A stretch of 64,000 nucleotides of DNA from Pantoea sp. Ap-967. Lineage in GTDB: Bacteria; Pseudomonadota; Gammaproteobacteria; Pseudomonadales; Pseudomonadaceae. The number at the start of each line of letters is the position of its first letter. The stretch's first letter is position 1. Where the stretch lies: positions 62,001-126,000 of the forward strand of contig NZ_VWXK01000012.1 in NCBI RefSeq assembly GCF_011752565.1, given 5' to 3'. Below the pieces are notes generated by a model that did not search any database, was not told where the DNA came from, and worked only from the letters and a program-made list of their open reading frames with translations. The position numbers and the translations under genes were made by a program. Of the stretch, positions 48,792 through 58,337 are shown one piece after another.

Positions 48792-49688
48792 ATGGCCCAC
48801 GACCTCCCTCCCCTCAATGCCCTGCGGGCCTTCGAGGCCACCGCCCGGCTCAACAGCGTGAGCCAGGCAGCCGAAGCGCTTCACGTCACCCACGGGGCCG
48901 TCAGCCGGCAGCTCAAGGTGCTGGAGGAGCACTTGGGCCTGGCCCTGTTCAGCAAGGATGGGCGCGGCATCAAACTCACAGATGCCGGGGTGCGCCTGCG
49001 CGATGCCAGTGGCGAAGCGTTCGACCGCCTGCGTAGCGTCTGCGCCGAGCTGAGCCGGGATGTGAGCGAAGCGCCGTTCGTGCTGGGGTGCTCCGGCAGC
49101 CTGCTGGCGCGCTGGTTCATTCCCCGCCTGGGGCGGTTGAACGCCGACCTGCCGGCCTTGCGCCTGCACCTGTCCGCCGGCGAAGGCGACCTTGACCCGC
49201 GCCGGCCCGGGCTGGATGCGCTGCTGGTGTACGCCGAGCCGCCGTGGCCGGCAGACATGCAGGTGCATGTGCTGGCCCAGGAGCGCATTGGCCCGGTGCT
49301 GAGCCCGCACTTCAACGGCTTCGAACGCTTGCAGGGCGCGCCTGCCAAGGCATTGCTCGATGAGGCGTTGCTCCACACCACCTCGCGCCCGCAAGCCTGG
49401 CCCACCTGGGTGGCCGAGCAGGGCCTGGACCCGGCGACGTTGCACTACGGCCAGGCGTTCGAGCATTTGTATTACTTGCTGGAGGCGGCCGTGGCCGGCC
49501 TTGGGGTGGCCATCGCCCCGCAGCCGCTGGTGGCTGATGACCTGCGGGCTGGGCGGCTCAGCGCGCCGTGGGGCTTTTCACCTACCCCCGCCGCGCTGGC
49601 GCTGTGGGTGCCACGGCGCGCCGCGGATGGGCGCGCCGAGCAGCTGGCGCAGTGGCTGCGCGCGGAACTGGCGCGCCAGAGCGCTTAG
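48792..49688 (+). CDS. trpI: LysR-family activator of trpBA
   Basis: A 298-residue LysR regulator ([41 protein letters not shown]) with the sequence and divergent position of the Pseudomonas TrpI, which activates trpBA in response to indoleglycerol phosphate. I chose the ATG at 48792 because the family N-terminus begins there. The trpB-trpI gap (48682-48791) is the expected operator region. Confidence 0.93.
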   Translation: MAHDLPPLNALRAFEATARLNSVSQAAEALHVTHGAVSRQLKVLEEHLGLALFSKDGRGIKLTDAGVRLRDASGEAFDRLRSVCAELSRDVSEAPFVLGCSGSLLARWFIPRLGRLNADLPALRLHLSAGEGDLDPRRPGLDALLVYAEPPWPADMQVHVLAQERIGPVLSPHFNGFERLQGAPAKALLDEALLHTTSRPQAWPTWVAEQGLDPATLHYGQAFEHLYYLLEAAVAGLGVAIAPQPLVADDLRAGRLSAPWGFSPTPAALALWVPRRAADGRAEQLAQWLRAELARQSA

Positions 49689-50008
49689 TTACGCTTGCAC
49701 AGCAGGTAGGCCGCCAACAGGCCGAGGGCGCCGATGGCCACGCCGGCGGTGGTGTAGGGATGTTCCTGTGCGTAGTCGCGGGTAGCGATACCGGTTTGGC
49801 GGGTGCGTTGCTTGACTTCCTGGTAGGCATCGCTGATCAGGCTGCGCGAGTGGCGCAGGGCGCTCTCGGCATTGCTGCGTATCGCCTTTACCGACTTTTG
49901 CGATTCCTCGGAAGCGTCATGCTTCAGGTTTTCCAGGCTTTTGAGCAGGCTCTCGATCTCTGCTTCCATGCTTTCCAGGGACGATTTGCGCAGCGAGTTG
50001 CGGTGCAT
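49685..50008 (-). CDS. DUF883 (ElaB/YqjD-like) membrane-anchored protein
   Basis: A 107-residue protein with a long charged coiled-coil helix (about residues 10-75) and a C-terminal membrane helix ([19 protein letters not shown]), ending CKRN. This is the ElaB/YqjD/YgaM layout of proteins linked to ribosome anchoring at the inner membrane in stationary phase. AGGAG before the ATG at 50008 sets the start. It is convergent with trpI, overlapping it by four bases. Confidence 0.87.
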   Translation of the reverse strand: MHRNSLRKSSLESMEAEIESLLKSLENLKHDASEESQKSVKAIRSNAESALRHSRSLISDAYQEVKQRTRQTGIATRDYAQEHPYTTAGVAIGALGLLAAYLLCKRN

Positions 50009-50157
50009 GTTGACTCTCCTTTGCAGTATGGACTGTAACAAGTGCGACCCCCTGGCTGCGGGAAAGTGCGATCGAACTTTACCGGGCAGTTGCCGCTCGC
50101 AGGTAAACGTGGCCTGCACTGCTAGGCTCAACTGACTGTCATCCAAGGAGAGCGCTC

Positions 50158-50373
50158 ATGACCGATCATCACACCTACAAGAAGATCGAACTGGTAGGTT
50201 CGTCCCCTACCAGCATTGAAGAAGCGATCAACAATGCCCTGGCCGAAGCGGGCAAGAGCATCAAGCACCTGGAGTGGTTCGAGGTGGTCGACACCCGGGG
50301 GCATATCCGCGACAACAAGGCAGCGCACTTCCAGGTGACGTTGAAGGTGGGCTTCCGTATTGCCAACAGCTGA
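50158..50373 (+). CDS. Dodecin flavin-binding protein
   Basis: A 71-residue dodecin that forms a hollow dodecamer storing flavin or CoA. The sequence [43 protein letters not shown] has the Trp that stacks on the flavin (LEWFEV) and the usual strand-helix-strand pattern. AAGGAGA supports the start. It is followed by a strong terminator. Confidence 0.94.
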   Translation: MTDHHTYKKIELVGSSPTSIEEAINNALAEAGKSIKHLEWFEVVDTRGHIRDNKAAHFQVTLKVGFRIANS

Positions 50374-50419
50374 AACGTAAACGGGCTGGCATCGCCCGGC
50401 GTGATGGCGTTATAACTTC

Positions 50420-50454
50420 GAAGGGCGCCTTGGCGGCGCCCTTCTGGTCTTTTC
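50420..50454 (+). terminator. Rho-independent terminator after dodecin gene
   Basis: GAAGGGCGCC-TTGGC-GGCGCCCTTC stem followed by a T-rich tail. Confidence 0.88.
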
Positions 50455-50479
50455 TCATCTGTAACAAGGAATGCGATCG

Positions 50480-50701
50480 ATGAAGAAACTGATTCTGGCA
50501 GTGGGGATGATGGCGCTGGCCGGTGGTGCCATGGCTGCAGGCAAGCCCTGTGAAGAGCTCAAGGCGGAAATCGCGGCCAAGCTCGATGCCAAGGGTGTGA
50601 GCGGTTACAAGCTGGAGATCGTCAAGAAAGGCGACCCGGCGGGCAAGGTGGTGGGCAGCTGCGAGGCGGGTAGCAAGGAGATTGTCTACCGCCGTGGGTG
50701 A
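50480..50701 (+). CDS. DUF1161 exported protein, copy 1
   Basis: A 73-residue secreted protein. Signal peptide MKKLILAVGMMALAGGAMA, mature part starting AGKPCEELKAEIAAKLDAKGV and ending GSCEAGSKEIVYRR. Two conserved cysteines may form a disulfide. I chose ATG 50480 over 50471, whose ribosome site would be too close. A paralogue lies at 52436. Function unknown. Confidence 0.85.
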   Translation: MKKLILAVGMMALAGGAMAAGKPCEELKAEIAAKLDAKGVSGYKLEIVKKGDPAGKVVGSCEAGSKEIVYRRG

Positions 50702-50709
50702 TGGGCTGG

Positions 50710-50773
50710 CTTCTTCGCGGGGCAAGCCCGCTCCTACACATTAGATTGTAGGAGCGGGCTTGCCCCGCGAAGA
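50710..50773. repeat. REP pair (REPIN-like)
   Basis: Two inverted units, TTCGCGGGGCAAGCCCGCTCC and GGAGCGGGCTTGCCCCGCGAA, separated by about 17 bp, between convergent genes. Confidence 0.9.
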
Positions 50774-50776
50774 ACG

Positions 50777-51781
50777 TCACTCGGTTTTCAAGGCCTGCGC
50801 CAACAATTCATAGGACCGCACCCGGTCCGCATGCTCATACAAATCACAGGTGAAGATCAGCTCATCGGCCCCAGTCTGCTCCAGCAGCACCTCGACCTTG
50901 GCCCGCACCTTCTGCGGGCTGCCAATCATCGCCAAGCCCAGGAAACTGCCCACTGCATCGCGCTCATGGGGCAGCCACAGGCCATCCATGCTCGGCACTG
51001 GCGGTTTCTGCATCAGGCTTTGCCCACGAATAAGCGCCAGAATGCGCTGGTATACCGACGTGGCCAGGTACTCGGCCTTTTCGTCGGTTTCCGCCACCAC
51101 CATCGGAATCCCCAGCATCACGTAGGGCTTGGCCAAGGTGGTGGAGGGCTTGAAGTGGTCGCGGTAGATGCGAATCGCCTCATGCATGTAGCGCGGCGCG
51201 AAGTGCGAGGCAAAGGCATAGGGCATGCCGCGCATGCCGGCCAACTGGGCGCTGAACAGGCTGGAGCCTAGTAGCCACAGGGGCACGTCGGTGTCGTGGC
51301 CGGGCACGGCGATCACTTTCTGGTCATCGGTACGCGGGCCCAGGTAGCGCGACAGTTCTTCCACATCGTCCGGGAAATCGTCGGCGCTGCCGGCGCGGTC
51401 GCGGCGCAGGGCGTAGGCGGTCATCTGGTCGGAGCCCGGCGCGCGGCCCAGGCCCAGGTCGATGCGCCCGGGGTAGAGGCTGGCCAGGGTGCCGAACTGT
51501 TCGGCGATTACCAGCGGAGCATGGTTGGGCAGCATGATGCCACCGGAGCCGACTCGGATGGTCGAGGTGCCGCCGGCCAGGTAGCCGATCAGCACCGAGG
51601 TGGCTGAGCTGGCGATGCCGTCCATGTTGTGGTGTTCGGCCACCCAGAAGCGGTTGTAGCCAAAGCGCTCCACATGCCGCGCCAGGTCCAGCGAGTTGTG
51701 CAGCGATTGCGCCGGGCCTTGGTCGGCGCGCACGGGCACCAGGTCGAGGGTGGATATTTTCAGGTCACGCAACGGCGTCAT
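50777..51781 (-). CDS. LLM-class flavin-dependent oxidoreductase
   Basis: A 334-residue bacterial-luciferase-fold monooxygenase of the MsnO8/YhbW type ([49 protein letters not shown] near the start, [17 protein letters not shown] later). It uses reduced flavin; the substrate is unknown. GGAGG five bases before the ATG at 51781 decides the start. Confidence 0.88.
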   Translation of the reverse strand: MTPLRDLKISTLDLVPVRADQGPAQSLHNSLDLARHVERFGYNRFWVAEHHNMDGIASSATSVLIGYLAGGTSTIRVGSGGIMLPNHAPLVIAEQFGTLASLYPGRIDLGLGRAPGSDQMTAYALRRDRAGSADDFPDDVEELSRYLGPRTDDQKVIAVPGHDTDVPLWLLGSSLFSAQLAGMRGMPYAFASHFAPRYMHEAIRIYRDHFKPSTTLAKPYVMLGIPMVVAETDEKAEYLATSVYQRILALIRGQSLMQKPPVPSMDGLWLPHERDAVGSFLGLAMIGSPQKVRAKVEVLLEQTGADELIFTCDLYEHADRVRSYELLAQALKTE

Positions 51782-51936
51782 GGGAGCCTCCGCAAGAATG
51801 GTTGGCCCGCAGGCCCTGTTGACTCTGTATGGGCACATTCGCCGGATTCAATGCTAACGGGGTAATTGCTCTGAACTTGCCGTAGGACGCTGGCCTCTGA
51901 ACCGTTAGGTAAGTAACCCTGCGACCAGGAGGCATC

Positions 51937-52362
51937 ATGAAAAAGACAGCATCGGCGATTTGGCAAGGTGGCCTGAAGGATGGCAAGGGCCTGCTCTCCA
52001 CTGAAAGTGGCGCCCTCAAGCAAAACCCTTACGGCTTCAACACACGGTTCGAAGGCTCGCCGGGCACCAACCCAGAGGAGCTGATTGGCGCGGCCCATGC
52101 CGGCTGCTTCTCGATGGCACTGTCGATGATGCTGGGTGAAGCCGGGCTGACCCCCGAGCGCATCGACACCATTGCCGAAGTCACCCTCGACAAGCAGCCA
52201 GACGGCTTTGCCATCACGGCGGTGCACCTGATTCTCAAGGCCAAGGTGCCCGGCGCCAGTGACGCGCAGTTCCAGGAAATCGCCAACAAGGCCAAGGCCG
52301 GTTGCCCGGTGTCCAAGGTGCTCAACGCGAAGATCAGCCTGGATGCCACGCTGGTGGGCTAA
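51937..52362 (+). CDS. osmC: OsmC-family peroxiredoxin
   Basis: A 141-residue OsmC-type hydroperoxide reductase. The peroxidatic Cys is in AAHAGCFSMALSMML and the resolving Cys in AGCPVSKVLNAKI. It reduces organic hydroperoxides under osmotic and stationary-phase stress. GGAGG supports the start. It is divergent from the LLM gene. Confidence 0.95.
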   Translation: MKKTASAIWQGGLKDGKGLLSTESGALKQNPYGFNTRFEGSPGTNPEELIGAAHAGCFSMALSMMLGEAGLTPERIDTIAEVTLDKQPDGFAITAVHLILKAKVPGASDAQFQEIANKAKAGCPVSKVLNAKISLDATLVG

Positions 52363-52435
52363 GCGGCGCAACGGCAACGGTTTGCTGTAGTCTAAACAGC
52401 ATCGGCAGCACCGCTGCCCTTCCAGGAGCCGTTCC

Positions 52436-52669
52436 ATGATTCGCGTAGCAATCGCCGTGCTGGCTTCGCTGATGGCCACTTCTGCCTTGGCGGCGGTAAA
52501 ACCGTGCGAAGAACTCAAGGCTGAGATCGAAGCCAAGATCCAGGCCCAGGGGGTGCAGTCCTACACCCTGGAGATCGTGCCCAACAGCGAGGTGAAGGAC
52601 CAGAACATGGTCGTGGGTAGCTGCGAGGGTGGTACCAAGAAGATCATTTACCAGAAGAATGATCGCTGA
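52436..52669 (+). CDS. DUF1161 exported protein, copy 2
   Basis: A 77-residue secreted protein with signal peptide MIRVAIAVLASLMATSALA and mature KPCEELKAEIEAKIQAQGVQSYTLEIVPN...GSCEGGTKKIIYQK. The core KPCEELKAEI...KI...GV..Y.LEIV is shared with the protein at 50480. It follows osmC by 73 bp. GGAG supports the start. Function unknown. Confidence 0.85.
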   Translation: MIRVAIAVLASLMATSALAAVKPCEELKAEIEAKIQAQGVQSYTLEIVPNSEVKDQNMVVGSCEGGTKKIIYQKNDR

Positions 52670-52677
52670 CGGTTGAG

Positions 52678-52706
52678 GCCCATCGCGACAGGTTGTCGCG
52701 ATGGGC
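52678..52706. terminator. Hairpin between convergent genes
   Basis: GCCCATCGCGAC-AGGTT-GTCGCGATGGGC, a perfect 12-bp stem without a T-tract, between the DUF1161 gene and the convergent lipoprotein gene. Confidence 0.55.
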
Positions 52707-52722
52707 TGCAAGGCAGCTCCGC

Positions 52723-53136
52723 TCAGGGAATGCAAAACACATCGCTGGGCTCGTTCACCACCACCCGCCGGCTGGCGTCATACAGCAGCACCTGCGGCTC
52801 CATCACCGGTGCCCGGGCCTCCAGCCGGTAACGCTCGCCGGCCTTGAAGTCGTTGTAGCGCACGGTCAGGTAGCAGGTGCGGTCCTTGGGCTCGGTCATG
52901 ATGCCGCCGGCATAGATTTCATAATCGAAGCGCACCACCAGTTCGTGCTTGCCGGGCGTTACCTGGAAGTAGCGGCCATCATCCAGGCGCTGGCCGTCCA
53001 GGCGGTCGGCCATGACCAGGCGGCCTGGGGTCATGGTATAGAGGTCGACCCAGGCTTTGCCGGGGTCGGCGGGCGGCAAGGGGCTGGCGCAAGCCCCCAG
53101 TGCACTGAGGGCGATCAGCATCATGGGCTGGCGCAT
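52723..53136 (-). CDS. Putative lipoprotein, paralogue A
   Basis: A 137-residue lipoprotein with lipobox LGAC at residues 13-16 (cysteine 16). The mature part contains KAWVDLYTMTPGRLVMADRLDGQRLDDGRYFQVTPGKHELVVRFDYE and a Cys pair (DRTCYLTV, DVFCIP). The pattern DGRYFQVTPGKHEL looks like a PEGA-like beta fold. GGAG supports the start. The next gene upstream encodes a close relative. Function unknown. Confidence 0.83.
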   Translation of the reverse strand: MRQPMMLIALSALGACASPLPPADPGKAWVDLYTMTPGRLVMADRLDGQRLDDGRYFQVTPGKHELVVRFDYEIYAGGIMTEPKDRTCYLTVRYNDFKAGERYRLEARAPVMEPQVLLYDASRRVVVNEPSDVFCIP

Positions 53137-53191
53137 GGCAAAACTCCCACTTGCGATTTACAGCTTACAAGCATAGCGCCATTTGCCGGGC

Positions 53192-53605
53192 TCAGGTGCG
53201 TTGGCAACCCGCTGGCGAGCCTTGGCCGACCAGTTTTTGCTGTTGGTCGTAGAGCTTGATCCAGGGGCGGAAACCGATACTGCCGGCCTGCACCTGGTAG
53301 CGTTCGCCGGCATTGAAGCCTTTGTAGGCCACCTTGACCTGGCAATCGCGCCACAACGGCTCCTCGACCGGGCCGATATTGCTCGGTGCAACCGGGAACT
53401 GGTAGCGCACGGTCAGCTCGTGGCTGCCGGGCTGTACTTCGAAATAGCGGTTGTCGGCCCAGTCGCGCTCGTCTACCTGCACGGCGTGCAGCGAGGCGTT
53501 GTCGTAGGGAGCAAGGTCGACCCAGGCCTGGTTCGGGTCGGGGTCTGGCAGGGTCGAACAGGCCGAAACCAGCAACAATGAGCCGGTGACCAACAGTGCA
53601 CGCAT
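53192..53605 (-). CDS. Putative lipoprotein, paralogue B
   Basis: A 137-residue lipoprotein with lipobox VSAC. It parallels its neighbour: NQAWVDLAPYDNASLHAVQVDERDWADNRYFEVQPGSHELTVRYQF, then WRDCQVKV and a C-terminal Cys (AGCQRT). Shared core: AWVDL...RYF.V.PG.HEL.VR and KGFNAGERYQV / NDFKAGERYRL. Tandem duplication of a single ancestral gene is clear. GGGGGAG precedes the ATG. Confidence 0.83.
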   Translation of the reverse strand: MRALLVTGSLLLVSACSTLPDPDPNQAWVDLAPYDNASLHAVQVDERDWADNRYFEVQPGSHELTVRYQFPVAPSNIGPVEEPLWRDCQVKVAYKGFNAGERYQVQAGSIGFRPWIKLYDQQQKLVGQGSPAGCQRT

Positions 53606-53668
53606 GGCGAAACTCCCCCTTGGCGAGATAGTCTTGAAGTGCATTGGCCGTGAGCGGGAAAGCCCCAG

Positions 53669-54751
53669 ATGGATCTCTTTGTTGTTCTCAAGCGCTCAGG
53701 CCCTGGGCCACTCGACCGCGTTTTCAGGCATTTGGTTCCGCTGCTGGGCATCATTGCGCTGAGCGGTTGCAGCAGCCTGGGCTACTACGGCCAGCTGGCC
53801 GAGGGCCAATGGCAGCTGCTGCGGGCGCGCCAGCCGGTGGACCAGGTGATCGCCAACCCCGCCACCCCGGCGAAGCTGCGCGAGCGCCTGGCGCATGCCG
53901 AGCAGGCGCGGTTGTTCGCCAGCCAGCACCTGAAGCTGCCGGATAACCGCAGCTACCGGCTGTATACCGACCTCAAGCGGCCCTACGTGGTGTGGAATGT
54001 GTTCGCAACGCCGGAGCTGTCGCTGCAGCCGGTGACCCATTGCTTTCCGATTGCCGGCTGCGTGGCGTACCGGGGCTATTACCAGCAGGGCGCTGCCCGG
54101 GGTGCCGCGGCGTTGCTGCGTGAGCAGGGCCTGGATGTGTACGTGAGCGGCGTGGAGGCCTATTCGACGTTGGGTTGGTTCGATGACCCCATCCTCTCGT
54201 CCATGGCGGCCTGGGGTGATGAACGCCTGGCCACGCTGATCTTCCATGAGCTGGCGCACCAGCGCTTCTATGTGAAGGACGACACCGAGTTCAACGAGTC
54301 GTATGCCAACTTCGTCGAGCAGGAAGGCACCCGGCAATGGCGGGTGGCACGCGGGCTTGCGCCGGTGGGGGCGGATGATTCCGAGCAGCGTGAGCAGTTC
54401 ACCCGGCTGATACTGGCCAGCCGTGAGCGGTTGCAGGCGATTTATGCAGGGCCCCTGGACGATGTGCACAAGCGAATGGCCAAGCAGGCGGAATTCGAGC
54501 GCTTGCGGGGCGAGTACAAGCAGGTGCGTGACAGCCAGTGGAACGGGGATAAACGTTATGACGCCTGGATCTACGCGCCGTTGAACAATGCCAAGTTGTT
54601 GCCGTTCGGGCTGTATGACCAGTGGGTGCCGGCGTTTGCGGCCTTGTTTCGGGAGGTGAATGGAGACTGGGCGCGGTTTTATGAGCGGGTCGAGCAGCTT
54701 GGGCGGTTGCCGGCTGACGAGAGGAAGGCGGCGTTGCAGCGGTTGATGTGA
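53669..54751 (+). CDS. Predicted lipoprotein aminopeptidase/metalloprotease
   Basis: A 360-residue protein of the predicted-aminopeptidase family. The lipobox LSGC is at about residues 30-33 after a hydrophobic stretch, and a zinc-protease motif HELAHQRFYVKDDTEFNESYANFVEQEG carries HExxH plus a downstream Glu. The N-terminal 20 residues before the hydrophobic stretch are unusual for a signal peptide, so the true start may be slightly downstream. It is divergent from the lipoprotein pair. Substrate unknown. Confidence 0.82.
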   Translation: MDLFVVLKRSGPGPLDRVFRHLVPLLGIIALSGCSSLGYYGQLAEGQWQLLRARQPVDQVIANPATPAKLRERLAHAEQARLFASQHLKLPDNRSYRLYTDLKRPYVVWNVFATPELSLQPVTHCFPIAGCVAYRGYYQQGAARGAAALLREQGLDVYVSGVEAYSTLGWFDDPILSSMAAWGDERLATLIFHELAHQRFYVKDDTEFNESYANFVEQEGTRQWRVARGLAPVGADDSEQREQFTRLILASRERLQAIYAGPLDDVHKRMAKQAEFERLRGEYKQVRDSQWNGDKRYDAWIYAPLNNAKLLPFGLYDQWVPAFAALFREVNGDWARFYERVEQLGRLPADERKAALQRLM

Positions 54752-54764
54752 AGCTGGGGCCGCT

Positions 54765-54850
54765 GTGCGGCCCTTCGCGACCTTTGGTCGCTCCTACCAG
54801 GAACGCGATCCCTGTAGGAGCGACCAAAGGTCGCGATGGGCTGCAAAGCA
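54765..54850. repeat. REP pair (REPIN-like)
   Basis: Inverted units TTCGCGACCTTTGGTCGCTCCTAC and GTAGGAGCGACCAAAGGTCGCGA between convergent genes; a sequence variant of the common unit. Confidence 0.85.
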
Positions 54851-54862
54851 GCCCCAACCCCC

Positions 54863-55513
54863 TCAATCCCTACAAAATGCCCGATGCAACTCGGCCACCG
54901 TAGCAAAATGAAACGCCGGCGCCTCGGCCACCAGCTCCTCCCGGCTACCGAACCCATACCCCACCGCCACCGCCTGCAGGCCATTGCTGCGGGCGCCGAT
55001 CAAATCATGCTTGCGGTCGCCGATCATCAGCGTTTGCGCAGGGTCCAGCCCTTGCTCATCCAGCAGGTGGCGAATCAGCTCAACCTTGTTGGTGCGCGTG
55101 CCATCCAGCTCGCTGCCGTAGATCACCTTGAAATGCCGGTCGAAGGCGAAGTGCCGGGCGATCTCGCGGGCGAATTCCCATGGCTTGGAGGTGGCGATGT
55201 ACAGCGTGCGGCCTTGGCCGTTGAGTGCTTCGAGCAGTTCCGGCACCCCTTCGAACACCCGGTTCTCGTACAGGCCGGTGACCCGGAAGCGTTCGCGGTA
55301 GAAATTCACCGCGTCCCACGCCTTGGCTTCATCGAAGCCATAGAACTGCATGAAAGCCTGCAGCAGGGGCGGGCCGATGAAGTGTTCGAGGCGGGTCAGG
55401 TCCGGCTCGTCGATACCCAGCTTGGCCAGCGCGTACTGGATCGAACGGGTGATGCCCAGGCGCGGGTCGGTCAGGGTGCCGTCGAGGTCGAAGAGGATGT
55501 TTTGCTGGTGCAT
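54863..55513 (-). CDS. HAD-superfamily phosphatase (phosphoglycolate phosphatase-like)
   Basis: A 216-residue HAD hydrolase. Motif I is LFDLDGTLTD at residues 7-16, motif II IATSKP, then K in TRTNKVELI and motif IV MIGDRKHDLIGA. This is the Gph/PpaX-like group with an alpha-helical cap. Substrate could be phosphoglycolate or another small phosphate ester. The ribosome-binding site is weak. Confidence 0.88.
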   Translation of the reverse strand: MHQQNILFDLDGTLTDPRLGITRSIQYALAKLGIDEPDLTRLEHFIGPPLLQAFMQFYGFDEAKAWDAVNFYRERFRVTGLYENRVFEGVPELLEALNGQGRTLYIATSKPWEFAREIARHFAFDRHFKVIYGSELDGTRTNKVELIRHLLDEQGLDPAQTLMIGDRKHDLIGARSNGLQAVAVGYGFGSREELVAEAPAFHFATVAELHRAFCRD

Positions 55514-55548
55514 GTAAGGGGTTCCACTTGAGTATTGCGTGGCCTTCT

Positions 55549-55630
55549 TCGCGGGCAAGCCCGCTCCCACAGATCCAGCGCTGGCCTTGAAGGCTCCACT
55601 GACCTTGTGGGAGCGGGCTTGCCCGCGAAT
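55549..55630. repeat. REP pair (REPIN-like)
   Basis: Inverted units CTTCGCGGGCAAGCCCGCTCCCACAG and TGTGGGAGCGGGCTTGCCCGCGAA separated by about 32 bp. Confidence 0.9.
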
Positions 55631-55634
55631 GCGG

Positions 55635-56183
55635 TCATTCAGGTTGGTCGTAGCCTTCGGCCAGGTGCTGGTCCTTGAGCTTCACATAGTTGCCGGCGCT
55701 GTAGGGGAAGAAGGCGCGCTCCTGTTCACTGAGCGGGCGCACCTGTTTCACCGGGCTGCCCATGTACAGGTAGCCACTGACCAGGCGCTTGCCGGGCGGC
55801 ACCAGGCTACCGGCGCCGATCACCACTTCGTCCTCGACGATGGCGCCGTCCATCACGGTGCTGCCCATGCCCACCAGGATGCGGTTGCCCAGGGTGCAGC
55901 CATGCAGCATGACCTTGTGGCCGATGGTGACTTCGTCGCCGATGATCAGCGGGAACCCGTCGGGGTTGAAGGGCCCGGCGTGGGTGATGTGCAGCACGCT
56001 GCCATCCTGCACGCTGGTGCGCGCGCCGATGCGGATGCGGTGCATGTCGCCGCGAATCACCGTCAGCGGCCAGACCGAGCTGTCTTCACCGATCTCCACA
56101 TCGCCCAGCACCACCGCCGATCGGTCGACGAATGCCCGGGGCCCCACTTTCGGAGTGTGTTGCTGGAAGCTGCGAATGGCCAT
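55635..56183 (-). CDS. Gamma-class carbonic anhydrase family protein
   Basis: A 182-residue left-handed beta-helix hexapeptide protein (YrdA/PaaY type). Repeats such as LGDVEIGEDSSVWPLTVIRGDMHRIRIGARTSVQDGSVLHITH carry the metal-binding histidines, with GHKVMLHGC providing the third. I chose ATG 56183 with GAGAG eight bases upstream. The same frame stays open for 2.1 kb further because it lies opposite prlC, but that extension is antisense to prlC. Confidence 0.92.
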   Translation of the reverse strand: MAIRSFQQHTPKVGPRAFVDRSAVVLGDVEIGEDSSVWPLTVIRGDMHRIRIGARTSVQDGSVLHITHAGPFNPDGFPLIIGDEVTIGHKVMLHGCTLGNRILVGMGSTVMDGAIVEDEVVIGAGSLVPPGKRLVSGYLYMGSPVKQVRPLSEQERAFFPYSAGNYVKLKDQHLAEGYDQPE

Positions 56184-56285
56184 GATAGCGTCTCTCATCT
56201 GTGCCGATAGGCAGGCTGCCTGCTGCGGTCGGCGTCGATTGTAATTAAGATGGGGCAGTGTTTCTTCTGCCAAGGTATCCAAACC

Positions 56286-58337
56286 GTGACTGCGAACAAC
56301 CCGCTTCTGCAATCCCACGATCTGCCGCCCTTCTCGCAAATCCGTGCCGAACACGTGTTGCCGGCGATCGAAGCGATCCTGGCCGACAACCGTAAAGCCA
56401 TTGCCGAGATCCTTCAGCAGCAGGGCGACAAGCCCACCTGGGCCGGCCTGGTGCTGGCCATGGACGAACTGAACGACCGCCTGGGCGCTGCCTGGAGCCC
56501 GGTCAGCCACCTCAATGCGGTGTGCAACAGCCCGGAACTGCGCGAGGCCTATGAGTCCTGCCTGCCGGCGCTGAGCGCCTACTCTACGGAACTTGGCCAG
56601 AACCGTGTGCTGTTCGATGCCTACCAGGCGTTGGTCAACAGCCCGGAAGCGGCAGGCTTCGACGTGGCGCAAAAGACTATCCTCGAGCATGCCCTGCGTG
56701 ACTTCCGCCTGTCGGGTATCGACTTGCCGGCGGACAAGCAGCAGCGTTACGCCGAAGTGCAGAGCAAGCTCAGCGAGCTGGGCAGCCGCTTCTCCAACCA
56801 GCTGCTCGATGCCACCCAGGCCTGGACCAAGCACGTTACCGACGAAGCCGCGCTGGCCGGCCTGACCGACTCGTCCAAGGCGCAGATGGCCGCCGCCGCC
56901 CAGGCCAAGGGCCTCGACGGCTGGCTGATTACCCTGGAATTCCCCAGCTACTACGCGGTGATGACCTACGCCAGCGACCGCGCCCTGCGCGAGGAGCTGT
57001 ACGCCGCCTACTGCACCCGTGCCTCGGACCAGGGCCCGAATGCCGGCCAGTTCGACAACGGCCCGGTGATGCGCGAAATTCTTGACCTGCGCCAGGAACT
57101 GGCCGGGCTGCTGGGCTACAAGAACTACGCCGAGCTGAGCCTGGCGACCAAGATGGCCGAGTCCAGCGACCAGGTGCTGAGCTTCCTGCGCGACCTGGCC
57201 AAGCGTTCCAAACCCTTCGCCGCCCAGGACCTGGAGCAGCTCAAGGCCTATGCCGCCGAACAGGGTTGCCCGGAACTGGCCAGCTGGGACGCCGGTTACT
57301 TCGGCGAGAAGCTGCGTGAACAGCGCTACAGCGTGTCGCAGGAAGCCCTGCGCGCCTACTTCCCGATCGACAAGGTGCTTGGCGGGCTGTTCAGTATCGT
57401 CCAGCGCCTGTACGGCATCGAAATCACCGAGCTGCAAGGCTTCGACGCCTGGCACCCGGACGTACGCCTGTTCGAAATCAAGGAAAACGGCCAGCACGTT
57501 GGCCGCTTCTTCTTCGACCTGTATGCCCGCGCCAACAAGCGCGGCGGTGCCTGGATGGACGGCGCCCGCGACCGCCGCCGCACCGCTGCAGGCGCGCTGC
57601 AAAGCCCGGTGGCCAACCTGGTGTGCAACTTCACCCCGGCCGCGCCCGGCAAGCCGGCGCTGCTGACCCACGATGAAGTCACCACCCTGTTCCATGAGTT
57701 CGGCCACGGCCTGCACCACCTGTTGACCCGCATCGAGCATGCCGGTGTGTCTGGCATCAACGGTGTGGCCTGGGATGCGGTCGAGCTGCCAAGCCAGTTC
57801 ATGGAAAACTGGTGCTGGGAGCCCGAAGGCCTGGCGCTGATCTCCGGCCACTACGAAACCGGCGCTGCCCTGCCCCAGGACCTGCTCGCCAAGATGCTGG
57901 CGGCGAAGAACTTCCAGTCCGGCATGATGATGGTGCGCCAACTGGAGTTCTCGCTGTTCGACTTCGAGCTGCACGCCAGCCACGGCGATGGCCGCAGCGT
58001 GCTGCAGGTGCTCGAAGGCGTGCGTGACGAGGTATCGGTGATGCGCCCGCCCGCGTACAACCGCTTCCCCAACAGCTTTGCGCACATCTTTGCCGGCGGC
58101 TATGCGGCGGGCTACTACAGCTACAAGTGGGCCGAAGTGCTGTCGGCCGATGCCTTCTCGCGCTTCGAGGAAGAAGGCGTGCTCAATGCCGAGACTGGCC
58201 GCGCCTTCCGCGAGGCGATCCTGGCCCGTGGCGGTTCGCGTGAGCCGATGGTGCTGTTTGTCGACTTCCGTGGCCGCGAGCCGTCCATCGATGCACTGTT
58301 GCGCCACAGCGGCCTGACCGAGGACGCGGCGGCATGA
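56286..58337 (+). CDS. prlC: Oligopeptidase A
   Basis: A 683-residue M3-family zinc metallopeptidase that degrades short peptides, including cleaved signal peptides. The active site is FHEFGHGLHH with H470, and a downstream Glu ligand. It starts with a GTG at 56286 (TANNPLLQSHDLPPFSQI). Its stop overlaps the start of the YheV-like gene by four bases. Confidence 0.96.
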   Translation: MTANNPLLQSHDLPPFSQIRAEHVLPAIEAILADNRKAIAEILQQQGDKPTWAGLVLAMDELNDRLGAAWSPVSHLNAVCNSPELREAYESCLPALSAYSTELGQNRVLFDAYQALVNSPEAAGFDVAQKTILEHALRDFRLSGIDLPADKQQRYAEVQSKLSELGSRFSNQLLDATQAWTKHVTDEAALAGLTDSSKAQMAAAAQAKGLDGWLITLEFPSYYAVMTYASDRALREELYAAYCTRASDQGPNAGQFDNGPVMREILDLRQELAGLLGYKNYAELSLATKMAESSDQVLSFLRDLAKRSKPFAAQDLEQLKAYAAEQGCPELASWDAGYFGEKLREQRYSVSQEALRAYFPIDKVLGGLFSIVQRLYGIEITELQGFDAWHPDVRLFEIKENGQHVGRFFFDLYARANKRGGAWMDGARDRRRTAAGALQSPVANLVCNFTPAAPGKPALLTHDEVTTLFHEFGHGLHHLLTRIEHAGVSGINGVAWDAVELPSQFMENWCWEPEGLALISGHYETGAALPQDLLAKMLAAKNFQSGMMMVRQLEFSLFDFELHASHGDGRSVLQVLEGVRDEVSVMRPPAYNRFPNSFAHIFAGGYAAGYYSYKWAEVLSADAFSRFEEEGVLNAETGRAFREAILARGGSREPMVLFVDFRGREPSIDALLRHSGLTEDAAA

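Noticed and set aside
55635..58307. An 890-codon open minus-strand frame
   Set aside because: Only the last 182 codons (gamma carbonic anhydrase) are real. The rest is antisense to prlC and open because of high G+C and third-position bias.
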